DNA of 64,000 bases from Mucilaginibacter phenanthrenivorans (GCF_024721155.1 NZ_JAHVAP010000004.1:1-64000), one strand, 5' to 3'. Positions 51,862 through 62,999 are shown, counted from the first letter of the stretch. The notes: generated from the letters alone by a model not told the origin. Made by a program: numbers and translations.

Positions 51862-53106
51862 TTGGACATATTTAACAAGATCTCAAAAAACATGGGCGGT
51901 CCGCTTGGACAGCATCAAAAATGGTCGCACGGATATTTTTCTTATCCAAAACTGGAAGGTGAAATTGGCCCGCACATGATGTTCAATGGAAAAGAGCATT
52001 TGGTTTGGAGTTTGAATAATTACCTGGGATTGGCTAATCACCCTGAAGTTAGAAAAGCTGATGCACAGGCAGCTGCTGATTATGGCATGGCTTACCCAAT
52101 GGGTGCGCGTATGATGTCGGGTAACTCTATCCACCATGAAGAACTGGAAGCTGCTCTTGGCACCTTTGTAGGTAAGGAAGACGCGTTTTTATTGAACTAC
52201 GGTTACCAGGGAATGGTATCGATTATAGACACGCTGGTTGACAGGAATGACGTGATCGTGTACGATGCAGAATCGCACGCTTGTATTATAGACGGATTAA
52301 GGATGCACATGGGTAAGCGCTACGTTTACCAGCATAATGATATTGAAAGCTGCGAAAAACAGCTGGAACGTGCTACTAAGCTTGCCGAACAAACCGGTGG
52401 TGGCATCCTGCTGATAACCGAAGGTGTTTTCGGTATGTCGGGAGCACAGGGTAAGCTGAAGGAGATCATCGACCTGAAAAAGAAATACGATTTCCGCATT
52501 TTAGTTGACGATGCACACGGTTTCGGTACCATGGGCAAAACAGGTGCCGGTACGCACGAAGAGCAGGATTGTGTTGATGGGGTTGATGTTTACTTCGGGA
52601 CGTTTGCCAAATCAATGGCGGGGATAGGCGCATTTGTAGCTGCCAACAAAGAGATCGTTGATTACCTGCGTTATAACATGCGCTCACAGATCTTCGCCAA
52701 GGCATTGCCAATGCCAATGGTGATCGGTTTGAAGAAACGTTTTGAGTTGTTAAAATCTCAACCAGAATTGCGCGAAAAGCTTTGGGAGATCTCCAATACC
52801 CTACAGAAGGGATTAAGGGAACGCGGCTTTAATTTGGGTGTTACAAACACTATGGTTACCCCGGTAATACTGGAAGGCGACCTGTATGAAGCAACCGCCC
52901 TAACCCGCGACCTGCGCGAGAATTACGGCATTTTCTGTTCGATAGTTATTTACCCGGTGATCCCTAAAGGACTGATCTTGTTAAGGCTGATCCCAACTGC
53001 ATCACATAGCCTGGAAGATGTTCAGCGTACGCTGGATGCTTACAGCGAAATGGCTGAAAAGTTGAAAGCCGGATATTACAAAGAGAATAAATTAGTGGTA
53101 GCGTAA
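51862..53106 (+). CDS. PLP-dependent alpha-oxoamine synthase family acyltransferase
   Basis: This 414-residue protein belongs to the family that condenses an acyl-CoA with an amino acid (serine palmitoyltransferase, KBL, 8-amino-7-oxononanoate synthase). Marks are NNYLGLANHPEVRKA, GARMMSGNSIHHEELE, DAESHACIIDG, EGVFGMSG, ILVDDAHGFGTMG (PLP contacts) and the Schiff-base Lys250 in GTFAKSMAG. The exact product is undetermined; a sphingolipid-type role is plausible in this lineage but the sequence differs from known serine palmitoyltransferases. The start is TTG at 51862 (an ATG at 51892 would remove ten residues). Confidence 0.88.
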   Translation: MDIFNKISKNMGGPLGQHQKWSHGYFSYPKLEGEIGPHMMFNGKEHLVWSLNNYLGLANHPEVRKADAQAAADYGMAYPMGARMMSGNSIHHEELEAALGTFVGKEDAFLLNYGYQGMVSIIDTLVDRNDVIVYDAESHACIIDGLRMHMGKRYVYQHNDIESCEKQLERATKLAEQTGGGILLITEGVFGMSGAQGKLKEIIDLKKKYDFRILVDDAHGFGTMGKTGAGTHEEQDCVDGVDVYFGTFAKSMAGIGAFVAANKEIVDYLRYNMRSQIFAKALPMPMVIGLKKRFELLKSQPELREKLWEISNTLQKGLRERGFNLGVTNTMVTPVILEGDLYEATALTRDLRENYGIFCSIVIYPVIPKGLILLRLIPTASHSLEDVQRTLDAYSEMAEKLKAGYYKENKLVVA

Positions 53107-53137
53107 AGTCATCCAACGTGTTGGCGACAGTTATTTT

Positions 53138-53429
53138 GTCATTCTGAGTTGTAAAATCCGCTGGATTGCGAAGGTCAAATGACAAGAAAGGGATGTCATG
53201 CTGAGGCACTCGAAGCATGTGGGCAAAGGCCTCTGCACCATGCTTAGCACGCGGATTGGCCTCTGCGCACGTCGCACTTCGAGTGCCTCAGTGTGACACC
53301 CCACCCCTAAGATGTATAACTTGTCATGGGTAGCGAGAGCGAAGAATCTTCAGCGCAAGGCATGAACGCAGGATAGGTATACCGCAGACCCAGCAATTCG
53401 ATAAGATTCTTCGCTATGCTCAGAATGAC
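53138..53429. repeat. Three consecutive palindromic elements of the 'GTCAT...ATGAC' type
   Basis: Element a (53138-53182) starts GTCATTCTGAG. Element b (53195-53297) has GTCATGCTGAGGCACTCGAAG and inverse arm CTTCGAGTGCCTCAGTGTGAC. Element c (53323-53429) has GAGCGAAGAATCTTC and inverse GATTCTTCGCTATGCTCAG ending ATGAC. The ends are alike but the arms differ, so these are related but distinct families. They fill most of the 437-base gap between two genes; no ORF is seen in it. Confidence 0.78.
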
Positions 53430-53486
53430 AAATGGCTTAAATAGTGTGCAGTAACAAAAATGACATAGTTTATATAAATATCAATT

Positions 53487-53515
53487 AGCCTTTCGGATTC
53501 CGAAAGGCTTTTTTA
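53487..53515 (+). terminator. Intrinsic terminator before the GH125 gene
   Basis: AGCCTTTCGG (53487-53496) pairs perfectly with CCGAAAGGCT (53500-53509) around ATT, followed by TTTTTATTTTT. It ends the alpha-oxoamine synthase transcript. Confidence 0.88.
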
Positions 53516-53543
53516 TTTTTACCGCTTACCAATTGAAAACCCT

Positions 53544-54965
53544 ATGCTATCCCGGAGAAATTTTATCAAAATAAATGGCGTAACTACTGCTGGTATTGGC
53601 TTAGGCTTAAAACCCGCCTGGTTTACTGCAAAGCTTAAACAGTATGAAAGCCTTCGCCCTAAATTAAGTGAACGCAAATTCACCAGCAAGGCTGTTGAGT
53701 CAACTATAAAAAGTGTAAAGGCCACCATTAAGGATCCGGAGCTGGCATGGCTGTTTGAAAACTGCTATCCAAACACTTTGGATACTACGGTAAAATATTC
53801 CGAGAAGGGCGGTCGCCCGGATACTTTTGTAATCACCGGCGACATCAACGCCATGTGGATGCGCGATTCATCCGCACAGGTTTGGCCGTACCTGCCCTTG
53901 ATAAAGAATGATCCGGAATTAAAGAACTTAATAAAAGGTGTGCTTAACCGGCAGGCTAATTATATCCAGGTAGATCCGTATGCAAACGCGTTTAACGAGG
54001 GTGCAACCGGCAGCGAGTGGGATAGCGACCGTACTGACATGAAGCCTGAGCTGCATGAGCGTAAATGGGAAATAGATTCACTTTGTTACCCGGTAAGACT
54101 AGCCTTCAACTATTGGAAGATTAGCGGCGACAGCAGTTTTTTTGATGAGAATTGGCAAAAGGCAGGCAAAACAATTGTTGCCACGTTTAAGGAGCAGCAA
54201 CGTAAAACCAGCAAGGGGCCTTACCATTTCCAGCGTAAAACTGAGGTGTCGACCGATACCGCACCGTTAAGTGGTTACGGAAACCCGGTTAAACCTGTTG
54301 GTTTGATTTGTTCTATCTTCCGTCCAAGCGATGATGCTACCATTTATCCGTTCCTGGTGCCGTCTAATTACTTTGCAGTAGTGAGCTTATACCAAATGGC
54401 AGAGATGTACCAGAAAATTGCCAATAATTCGGCTATGGCAATTGAATGTAAAGCTTTGGCTGCAGAAGTTGCTCATGCGCTGCAAAAATATGCCACCGCC
54501 CAGCACCCGGTTTACGGCAAGGTATTAGCTTATGAGGTTGACGGTTTTGGCAATCAGCTATTTATGGACGATAGCAATGTGCCAAGCCTGCTGGCACTGC
54601 CTTATCTGAATGCCCTTTCGGAACATGATCCGCTTTATATAAATACCCGCAAGATGATATTAAGTTCATCAAACCCCTACTTCTTTAAGGGCAAGGCTGC
54701 TGAAGGCATTGGCGGGCCGCACGTAGGTTTGAATTATATCTGGCCGATGAGTATTATCATGCGGGCGCTAACCTCAACCGACAAGGCTGAGATAGCAAAA
54801 TGCATCAACTGGCTTAAAACTACCCATGCGGATACAGGCTTTATGCATGAATCATTCAACAAGGATAACCCTGCTGATTTTACCCGCAAATGGTTTGCCT
54901 GGGCGAATACTTTATTCGGTGAATTAATAATTAAAGTACATAAATATTACCCGGAATTGCTGTAA
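53544..54965 (+). CDS. Glycoside hydrolase family 125 protein (probable exo-alpha-1,6-mannosidase)
   Basis: This 473-residue protein starts with a twin-arginine-type signal (SRRNFIKINGVTTAGIGLGL), so it is probably exported folded. GH125 blocks include DTFVITGDINAMWMRDSSAQVWPYLPL (acidic residues of the active site), ANAFNEGATGSEWDSDRTDMKP, EIDSLCYPVRLAFNYWKISGD, ICSIFRPSDDATIYPFLVPSN, FLDDSN-like FMDDSNVPSLLALPYL, and GGPHVGLNYIWPMSIIMRAL. The family removes alpha-1,6-mannose from glycans by an inverting mechanism. It lies alone with its own upstream terminator, and no transporter or regulator is adjacent. A related specificity is possible. Confidence 0.9.
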   Translation: MLSRRNFIKINGVTTAGIGLGLKPAWFTAKLKQYESLRPKLSERKFTSKAVESTIKSVKATIKDPELAWLFENCYPNTLDTTVKYSEKGGRPDTFVITGDINAMWMRDSSAQVWPYLPLIKNDPELKNLIKGVLNRQANYIQVDPYANAFNEGATGSEWDSDRTDMKPELHERKWEIDSLCYPVRLAFNYWKISGDSSFFDENWQKAGKTIVATFKEQQRKTSKGPYHFQRKTEVSTDTAPLSGYGNPVKPVGLICSIFRPSDDATIYPFLVPSNYFAVVSLYQMAEMYQKIANNSAMAIECKALAAEVAHALQKYATAQHPVYGKVLAYEVDGFGNQLFMDDSNVPSLLALPYLNALSEHDPLYINTRKMILSSSNPYFFKGKAAEGIGGPHVGLNYIWPMSIIMRALTSTDKAEIAKCINWLKTTHADTGFMHESFNKDNPADFTRKWFAWANTLFGELIIKVHKYYPELL

Positions 54966-55290
54966 AAACAACACAATAAATTTTAACGGTAATATTTTAG
55001 TAGCAGCTGAAATTGAAATATTGAATGGTTTTTTGGCTAAACGTTTTCTTGTTTTCAATAATTGTGAACATTACATTAAAATAGTGTAAAATAGATCGCT
55101 TATAAAACGTGTTATTATTACGTATTTAATATTTTTTCAATAGTATTAAATACTTCGATAACGAATGTTTTAGGTTGAAAAAGTTTAATTAAACCACTTT
55201 AGAGGCATTATTTTTCTTCTCAAAAGTTTTTAATTAAGAAAAAACATTTTAGATTAGCTTCATAAAACAATAAACCTCAATATTTAACAA
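54966..55290. other. AT-rich intergenic region before the histone-like gene
   Basis: These 325 bases are visibly AT-rich and contain no plausible gene. No consensus -33/-7 pair with correct spacing is found; TATTTTTC at about 55208-55215 is a seven-of-eight match to the -7 element. They probably hold the promoter and upstream A-tract-like DNA of the small abundant protein downstream. Confidence 0.5.
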
Positions 55291-55296
55291 AAGGAG
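55291..55296 (+). promoter_or_regulatory. Strong Shine-Dalgarno site of the histone-like gene
   Basis: AAGGAG eight bases before the ATG at 55305. Strong SD sites are rare in this window, so this one suggests high translation of the product. Confidence 0.7.
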
Positions 55297-55304
55297 TAAC
55301 TGAA

Positions 55305-55481
55305 ATGAAAAAATTTACTGAAGTAAAAGAACTGGTAGCATCTTTGGAAGCAGATGCTGACAAATTCTACACTAAAGGCAACAGCGCAGCTGGCACCCGT
55401 GTAAGAAAAGGTATGCAAGACCTTAAAAATTTAGCCCAGGCTATCCGCCTTGAAGTACAGGAGGCGAAAAACAAGGCCTAG
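55305..55481 (+). CDS. Histone H1-like DNA-binding protein
   Basis: This 58-residue protein (MKKFTEVKELVASLEADADKF at its start) is a conserved Bacteroidota small protein usually annotated as histone H1 family. It is all-helical, with KFYTKGNSAAGTRVRKGMQDLKNLA-type residues giving a basic middle part (about 21-45) and KNKA at the end. It probably binds DNA and shapes the nucleoid. An unusually good ribosome site, a long AT-rich upstream region and a strong terminator suggest high expression. The family function is not well proven. Confidence 0.82.
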   Translation: MKKFTEVKELVASLEADADKFYTKGNSAAGTRVRKGMQDLKNLAQAIRLEVQEAKNKA

Positions 55482-55509
55482 GTAATAGAATATAATTCTT
55501 TACTTTATT

Positions 55510-55546
55510 AAAAAGCCCGTTTCGATAAATTCGAAGCGGGCTTTTT
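55510..55546 (+). terminator. Intrinsic terminator of the histone-like gene
   Basis: AAAAAGCCCG pairs with CGGGCTTTTT, with an inner TTCGA/TCGAA extension around a short loop, followed by T-rich sequence. Confidence 0.88.
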
Positions 55547-55570
55547 ACTTTTAAGCTTTTTAATAAATAT

Positions 55571-55660
55571 GTCATTGCGAGCGTAGCGTGGCAACCTCGT
55601 CGCAAGCAGAGCGAATATGCACGGCGACGAGGTTGCTTCGTCGTTCCTCCTCGCAATGAC
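55571..55660. repeat. Palindromic intergenic repeat, 'GTCATTGCGAG' family, copy 2
   Basis: GTCATTGCGAGCGTAGCGTG and GCAACCTCGTCG on the left face CGACGAGGTTGC and CTCGCAATGAC on the right. The outer arms equal those of copy 1 (20711-20832) while the centre differs. Like copy 1 it lies between convergent genes. Confidence 0.88.
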
Positions 55661-55669
55661 AAGGGGGGA

Positions 55670-56551
55670 TTATTGGGTTATTCTCTTAGTCTCCGCTATT
55701 ATCTTCGCTGCAATGTTTTCGCTAACCTGCACCAATGGCAAACGCAATGTGTCGCCACAAATGCCTAAATGCTTCAGCGCGGTTTTAACACCGGCCGGGC
55801 TGCCTTCAACAAACATTAGGCGAGTAAAATCAATTAAATCCAAATGTGGTTTTAGGGCCGATTTAAAATCGCCGGCAAGGCCGGTTCTGATCATATCTGA
55901 CATTTGCCTTGGCAAAGCATTGCCAACTACCGAAATCACGCCAACACCACCTAAAGCGATCATTGGCAGGCTGATTGGATCATCGCCAGAGATCAATAAA
56001 AAGTCTTCCGGTTTATCCCTTGCTATCTGGTTCAGCTGGTCGAAATTACCCGAAGCCTCCTTAATGCCGATGATGTTTTTAAAATCCTTAGCCAGCCTTA
56101 CAGTAGTTTCTGCGCTTATATTGCTGCCCGTACGGCTTGGTACGTTGTACAAAATAATTGGCAGCGGTGTTACCGCGGCAATGGCTTTGTAATGCTGATA
56201 AATGCCCTCCTGTGTAGGCTTATTGTAATGCGGGCTTGCCGATAGTATAGCATCATAACCTGTGGCATCAAATGCCTTGATTTGCTCAACAAGTTCAAGG
56301 GTGTTATTGCCGCCTAAGCCTGCAACCAGGCCTACACGACCATTAACCGCTTTTGAAGTATATTTCCAGATCTGCTTTCGTTCATCACTGCTCAGGGTGG
56401 CGCTTTCACCGGTTGTACCCAATGAAACGATGTATTCCACACCTCCGTCAATTAAATAGTTGATGAGCTTTCCTAAAGCCTCATAATCAACCTGTCCGTC
56501 TGCCTGAAAGGGGGTGATTATAGCCACCCCGGTTCCGTAAAATCTGTTCAT
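55670..56551 (-). CDS. dapA: 4-hydroxy-tetrahydrodipicolinate synthase
   Basis: This 293-residue TIM-barrel aldolase condenses pyruvate with aspartate semialdehyde in lysine and diaminopimelate synthesis. Family blocks are GTGVAIITPFQADGQVDYEAL, VSLGTTGESATLSSDER, ILYNVPSRTGSNIS (the Tyr of the catalytic triad) and FKNIIGIKEASGN (Schiff-base Lys). It provides the meso-DAP that MurE of the dcw cluster most likely uses. It is followed on its 3' side by a palindromic repeat and preceded by another, so it is probably a single-gene unit. Confidence 0.95.
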   Translation of the reverse strand: MNRFYGTGVAIITPFQADGQVDYEALGKLINYLIDGGVEYIVSLGTTGESATLSSDERKQIWKYTSKAVNGRVGLVAGLGGNNTLELVEQIKAFDATGYDAILSASPHYNKPTQEGIYQHYKAIAAVTPLPIILYNVPSRTGSNISAETTVRLAKDFKNIIGIKEASGNFDQLNQIARDKPEDFLLISGDDPISLPMIALGGVGVISVVGNALPRQMSDMIRTGLAGDFKSALKPHLDLIDFTRLMFVEGSPAGVKTALKHLGICGDTLRLPLVQVSENIAAKIIAETKRITQ

Positions 56552-56583
56552 GTTAGTTATTAAAGGGTGCTAAGATAGCAATA

Positions 56584-56743
56584 GTTCATAGTTCATGGTT
56601 GATGGTTCATGGTTTTTTTGTGCGGGTAAGTTCATAGTTGATGGTTCATAGATCATGGCAGCTGCATTCAGCTATACAATATCGGCCCGAATAGTTTTCA
56701 GCTATAACCCAACAACCATCGACCTTCCGGTCATGAACCACTA
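56584..56743. repeat. Palindromic intergenic repeat, 'GTTCATAG/GTTGATGG' family
   Basis: AGTTCATGGTTGATGGTTC and further copies on the left face AACAACCATCGACC and TCATGAACCACTAAA on the right. It is the same family as 5461-5575. The right edge includes the TAG stop codon (complement 56741-56743) of the DUF5686 gene. Confidence 0.8.
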
Positions 56744-59194
56744 AAAACTCACCCCTAACCTTATGGCCGAATTGGTATTACTGCCGCTATTAAACGATTT
56801 GCCATACATCAGCCTGAAATTAAGGTATTGTATGCCAACGCCAAGTTCGGTGTAGTTTTTTATTTCGGGCGTTGAGAGGTAATTGATATCAAGGATCTCC
56901 TGCAATTTTAATTTCCTGATCAGCGGGATCTTATTGAGGATAAAGCCGGAGAAATTTTGCTCAAAATGCCCTTCGATGTATTCAGTCTTGGTACTGTAGG
57001 TATAGTAATTCAGTAATAAGAAACTGTTGATGCCGGTTTGGGACAACAAGATCTGGTTGCCGGAAAATTGTTTGTAATCGGGATAGAAAAGACTTTTATT
57101 ATTCAGGAACTTACCCGCTCCGATGAAGAATGAAGTTTGCCCCAGTACGCCGGCGCTTATGTTCGACTTGGAAACATCGGCGCTCAATAGATCATAATCT
57201 ACATCCGATCCAAAAATGCTTTTTACACCTTTGGTATAGCTAATGCCGATAGTAGGGTATTTTGATGGCAAATACCGTTTGCCGGTAGGGTAGGTTTCGT
57301 ACTTGTCACTAAAATCATAAGTGGTTCTTAAGCCGATCTTGAACGATTGGTTATCCGCAAACAACGGTGTTTCCAGGTTCGGCGTAAATGGATTGTTTGA
57401 GGTATAATCCCTGTCGCCAGGGTTAAAGAAGCTGAATGATGACGAGTTTGCGAGCGATTTCCTGTCGGCCCATTCAACAATCCCACTGGCCATCCATCCA
57501 CCGGTTATGCGCCTGCTTGCCGATGCCGATAAATATTGTTTTTGGTAAAGTTTTTCGTAGTTCTGTTTTTCAAATAAACTGTAAAACGTGTTCACCAGCG
57601 AAGATATTGGCTGGCGGTTGTTAAGATCAGTAATTTCAGACCCTGCGCTAAAACCCAGGTTGTAATTGCCGGATGGGATGCCCGCATAAAGAGTACCGGT
57701 TAACTTTTTATCAGAGAAGCCATATCCTGCCTTTGCTCCGACAACCAAATACTTATTGGTCGAGCTGTCGATTTGTTTGCTGAATGATGCGCCATAATTT
57801 AAATTAAAACCCTGTATCGTATTAAAACCTATTGACGGTAAAATAGCATCCAGGTTGTAATACTCATGATCATAACGGTTAACATGACGGTAGTTTTTAT
57901 AGGTGAGATCGACAAGGCTAAATTTGTTATTTACCTTATCCAATGAGTCGAGATATTCCTTCGATTCCCGCTTTTTAGCCAGTATAGCCTTTTTGGTATA
58001 GTCCGTTTTTTCCTCATCGGTTAGCGGGATCGGCCTTTCATTTTCCCAATAGGCCGAATCTTTTTTGTTGCTTTCTTTGGTAACCCTGAGCACCTCGGAA
58101 AAGTCTTTTTTATTCAATTTAGGTTCAAGCTCATAATCTTTATAAACCGAAATAAAATATCCGCCAATTTTAAAGCCCAGCAAGCCGCCGGTAAACTCAA
58201 ATTTAACTGACGATGGCATCCAAACCTGCTGGCTTACCGGTAAAAACTGCTCACTTACCTTCAGCGTATCAACAAAGTTGATGTTCTGTTTTTTGGTGAT
58301 AAAAAAATCATAGCCATACATCCGCCAGCTGTCCTCTAAAATGTAGATATACCCCTGGAAACAGGCGTCGTAGCCGCGTTTGGGGATCACCTTTATCTTG
58401 TCGACAGTTTCGCCATTTTCTGTAGTAAAGCCTACATATTTATAGTTGTAATAAAACAGGGCGTTGTCGGCAATTGGTGAAATAAGCGGACGTAAGCTTA
58501 ATCCGCCCCAATTCTGGATATTCTCATAAAAATTCACCTGGATATCTGAGGCCCGGTTATAACTGAATGCCTGGTTGCTACCCGATACTTTTGACGAGAT
58601 CATCTCTTCATGCACCTTATTCGGCCGCATAAAGCTGTATTTTGATTCTGATTCGGACAGGTAAACGATTCCCCTGCGGTTTGAATCGAGGCCCATTTCG
58701 CGGGTTGCCTTCTGTACGTCAATACCCAAAAAGTGTTTCGGCGCCGCAAGTAGTTTTTGCAGGCCTTTTATATAAACTTCACAGCTGTAGGCGTCAACCT
58801 CGTTAAGGTGTTTTTTACGGTTTTTTATTGCCTTGCGGATAATTGCATAAGCAGGATCTTCGCCGCCTGCCTTAACCACAACATCGCCAAGCTGGTAGGT
58901 CTCTGTTTGTAAAACCACGTTTATCGACTGGTTTTTGTTCAATTCGATTTTTCTGCTTTGCTGCCTGTAGCCAACCGCCTTGTACTGTACATCATAAGTG
59001 CCGGGTTTTAGCTGCAACCCGTATTCGCCTTCACTGTTCGCAGAGGTGCCCTTAGTGGTGTTCTTTATGTAGATACTTGCAAAGGGAATTGCTTTGTTTT
59101 GTTCATCTGTGATCTTGCCGCTTATGGTAACTGTTTGAGAAAATATATTGAAACTTATTAAAATAAACAGAGTGGAGAGTAGTGTGAATTTCAT
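56741..59194 (-). CDS. DUF5686 family outer-membrane protein with carboxypeptidase-like regulatory domain
   Basis: This protein of about 817 residues starts at the ATG at 59194 (MKFTLLSTLFILISFNIFSQ, a signal peptide); a longer frame upstream has no support. Residues about 20-105 are a carboxypeptidase-D regulatory-like beta domain (VTISGKITDEQNKAIPFASIYIKNTTKGT). The rest is the DUF5686 region (VVVKAGGEDPAYAIIRKAIKNRKKHLN, GYDACFQGYIYILEDSW), ending in outer-membrane barrel-like strands. It is an envelope protein of unknown function common in Bacteroidota. Its stop lies within a palindromic repeat. Confidence 0.9.
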   Translation of the reverse strand: MKFTLLSTLFILISFNIFSQTVTISGKITDEQNKAIPFASIYIKNTTKGTSANSEGEYGLQLKPGTYDVQYKAVGYRQQSRKIELNKNQSINVVLQTETYQLGDVVVKAGGEDPAYAIIRKAIKNRKKHLNEVDAYSCEVYIKGLQKLLAAPKHFLGIDVQKATREMGLDSNRRGIVYLSESESKYSFMRPNKVHEEMISSKVSGSNQAFSYNRASDIQVNFYENIQNWGGLSLRPLISPIADNALFYYNYKYVGFTTENGETVDKIKVIPKRGYDACFQGYIYILEDSWRMYGYDFFITKKQNINFVDTLKVSEQFLPVSQQVWMPSSVKFEFTGGLLGFKIGGYFISVYKDYELEPKLNKKDFSEVLRVTKESNKKDSAYWENERPIPLTDEEKTDYTKKAILAKKRESKEYLDSLDKVNNKFSLVDLTYKNYRHVNRYDHEYYNLDAILPSIGFNTIQGFNLNYGASFSKQIDSSTNKYLVVGAKAGYGFSDKKLTGTLYAGIPSGNYNLGFSAGSEITDLNNRQPISSLVNTFYSLFEKQNYEKLYQKQYLSASASRRITGGWMASGIVEWADRKSLANSSSFSFFNPGDRDYTSNNPFTPNLETPLFADNQSFKIGLRTTYDFSDKYETYPTGKRYLPSKYPTIGISYTKGVKSIFGSDVDYDLLSADVSKSNISAGVLGQTSFFIGAGKFLNNKSLFYPDYKQFSGNQILLSQTGINSFLLLNYYTYSTKTEYIEGHFEQNFSGFILNKIPLIRKLKLQEILDINYLSTPEIKNYTELGVGIQYLNFRLMYGKSFNSGSNTNSAIRLGVSF

Positions 59195-59221
59195 GTAAAA
59201 GGCTTTGATGCTAAGGTCAAT

Positions 59222-59229
59222 CAAATTTA
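59222..59229 (-). promoter_or_regulatory. -7 element of the DUF5686 gene
   Basis: On the minus strand TAAATTTG matches TAnnTTTG exactly, 27 bases before the start codon at 59194. No TTG at proper spacing is seen. This supports the start at 59194 over a longer upstream reading. Confidence 0.45.
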
Positions 59230-59331
59230 AACAACCTGAACGGGCTATTTTGTTAATTATTGTTAAAGGGAAATTGGCGGGTATTAAAGTGATATAAGAG
59301 AGAGAAATACCCTGAAATATTGCAATAAGTG

Positions 59332-59372
59332 TAAAAAAATAAAGCCTCCGCACACTCGCTGCTTGGAGGCTT
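59332..59372 (-). terminator. Intrinsic terminator of ligA
   Basis: AAAGCCTCC (59341-59349) and GGAGGCTTT (59364-59372) pair over nine bases, and on the minus strand the stem is followed by a T-run (TTTATTTTTTT). It lies about 180 bases past the ligA stop; nothing else recognisable lies between. Confidence 0.8.
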
Positions 59373-59550
59373 TAACCTAAACCTTATCACAATAGGCAGG
59401 CAAGGATTGCCCGCCATATGAAGCCACTAATATATAGTTTTTAGTGACACTCAGAAAATTTTTCGTATTAAAATGACGGATATTATTATTTAAATATACT
59501 TATGAATGAAAACAGTAACTTAAAGTTAAATTAACAGAACGCGGGAATAT

Positions 59551-61605
<2,055 letters not shown>

Positions 61606-61658
61606 TTAAACCCTCCGGATTTTGGACGGTCTTACAATCAAACAAATATAAATTTACT

Positions 61659-61964
61659 ATGAAAAATTACGGAAAAATATTAATGCTTGCATCAGGTATC
61701 TCATTATTTGCTGTAGCAAGCAGTAACGCACAAATTGTAGTTAGGGCACGTTTAGAACGCCCGAGAACTGTTGTTGTAGTAAGGCCACTCCGTCCATCGC
61801 CGCGCCACGTGTGGGTTGCTGAAGAATGGACTCCAAGCGGCGGCACTTATGTTTATAAAGCCGGTTATTGGGCAGAGCGCCCCCACCCACGAGCATATTG
61901 GGTTGCCGGAAGATGGCATCACAGCCACAGAGGTTATATCTGGATTTCAGGGCACTGGAGCTAA
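61659..61964 (+). CDS. YXWGXW-repeat exported protein
   Basis: This 101-residue protein starts at the ATG at 61659 (MKNYGKILMLASGISLFAVASSNAQ, a signal peptide). The mature part is basic, Arg/Pro-rich and then Trp-rich, with the W-x-x-G-x-W pattern seen in YKAGYWAERPHPRAYWVAGRWHHSHRGYIWISGHW-type residues (about 66-100). These are YXWGXW/BcpO-related repeats of unknown function in many exported proteins. It lies between divergent ligA and a convergent DUF6263 gene and ends in a shared bidirectional terminator. Confidence 0.85.
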   Translation: MKNYGKILMLASGISLFAVASSNAQIVVRARLERPRTVVVVRPLRPSPRHVWVAEEWTPSGGTYVYKAGYWAERPHPRAYWVAGRWHHSHRGYIWISGHWS

Positions 61965-61987
61965 TATCCACAATACTTTAAGTAAAG

Positions 61988-62018
61988 ATGCCCGGTTTTG
62001 ATAGGCCCGGGCATTTTT
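61988..62018. terminator. Bidirectional terminator of the YXWGXW and DUF6263 genes
   Basis: ATGCCCGG (61988-61995) pairs with CCGGGCAT (62007-62014), followed by TTTTATTT. It lies 23 bases after the plus-strand stop and touches the minus-strand stop at 62017-62019, so the two convergent genes share it. Confidence 0.8.
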
Positions 62019-62937
62019 ATTTGCCTGCCGTTGCTACGTCCGTATTGAACGATATCGGAACGGTCATCCCGCCGGGTAGGGAAGGGCTATCAGGAAATTG
62101 CATATCGCCCATCATTACCTGTTTTAATTTTGCTTCTGTTATCCAGCCCGTTGTCTTATCTATCCTTATGTCTGATATCATTGAACCCTTCAGGTTATAT
62201 TTTACTGCCAGGCCATTTATATTTACAGGTTTGGCGCTGGTATCGGAGGCAAGAGTGCCTTCGCCATGAATAAAATAGGTGCCGGCAACTACGTCGGCAA
62301 GCTGGTAGGTAGACGATACGGTCGTTTCGGCCGGGCTCATCAGTTTGTTGGTGACCGTCCAGCTGGCCCCTTTTGCCACAAATGTATTTGGAAAAATTGC
62401 AGTACCCATCTCAATACTACCTTTGAAAGCGTTTGGCCCGAACGATTGCATAAATTGTGCTGTGAACTGTGCTTTCTTTATCGAATCGGCGCCGGGTACA
62501 TTTTGCAGCGCCCCGATGATCATTTTATCCACATTGGTTACGGATCTTATCTTCCCTGTTTTAGTCATTTCTAAATTAAACGGCTTATTCATCATGGCCG
62601 CCAGCATAACAGACGGCAGATCTTTTGGATCATTTTTCTTTGAATCAAGGTCGACGGCGTTTTCAGCCAGGTCCATTTTCATATTGAGCGATTGATAGCT
62701 CACTTCCATGTTGTAAACAGTGTCCGTTACCCCGGTTACCTTAAACGCCATCTTAAAAGCAAAAGTGAGATTGACGGAATTTTGCTGCCCGCTTACGGTT
62801 TGATTGATCGTAGAAGTTGCATCAGAAGTAAGATAGTAAGTGGTGCCCTTAACGAGGTTTAAGGCCGGTTTGAATTTTTGCGGGTAACAGCAACCGACAG
62901 CAATTATAAAAAAGAATGTGAATAAAACGTGTCTCAT
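62017..62937 (-). CDS. DUF6263-like exported protein
   Basis: This 306-residue protein has a signal peptide with a Cys at residues 16-17 (MRHVLFTFFFIIAVGCCYPQ), possibly a lipoprotein. The mature part is beta-rich and resembles DUF6263: LNLVKGTTYYLTSDATSTI at the start, FKVTGVTDTVYNMEVSYQSL next, then PFNLEMTKTGKIRSVTNVDKMI, FPNTFVAKGASWTV and SDIRIDKTTGWITEAKLKQ. No enzyme motif is apparent. It has a -7 element upstream and ends at a shared terminator. The family name is from memory, and the function is unknown. Confidence 0.72.
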   Translation of the reverse strand: MRHVLFTFFFIIAVGCCYPQKFKPALNLVKGTTYYLTSDATSTINQTVSGQQNSVNLTFAFKMAFKVTGVTDTVYNMEVSYQSLNMKMDLAENAVDLDSKKNDPKDLPSVMLAAMMNKPFNLEMTKTGKIRSVTNVDKMIIGALQNVPGADSIKKAQFTAQFMQSFGPNAFKGSIEMGTAIFPNTFVAKGASWTVTNKLMSPAETTVSSTYQLADVVAGTYFIHGEGTLASDTSAKPVNINGLAVKYNLKGSMISDIRIDKTTGWITEAKLKQVMMGDMQFPDSPSLPGGMTVPISFNTDVATAGK

Positions 62938-62954
62938 TGTAAAAACTGGTTCAG

Positions 62955-62962
62955 CAAATATA
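62955..62962 (-). promoter_or_regulatory. -7 element of the DUF6263-like gene
   Basis: On the minus strand TATATTTG matches TAnnTTTG exactly, 17 bases before the start codon at 62937. No TTG lies at the usual distance. Confidence 0.5.
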
Positions 62963-62999
62963 CAATGAAGCGTTTAAAGGAAAGTTTTTTAAAAAGAAA

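Noticed and set aside
59195..59353. 53-residue upstream extension of the DUF5686 protein
   Set aside because: The internal Met at 59194 starts a perfect signal peptide and a -7 element lies within the proposed extension, so the longer form is not used.
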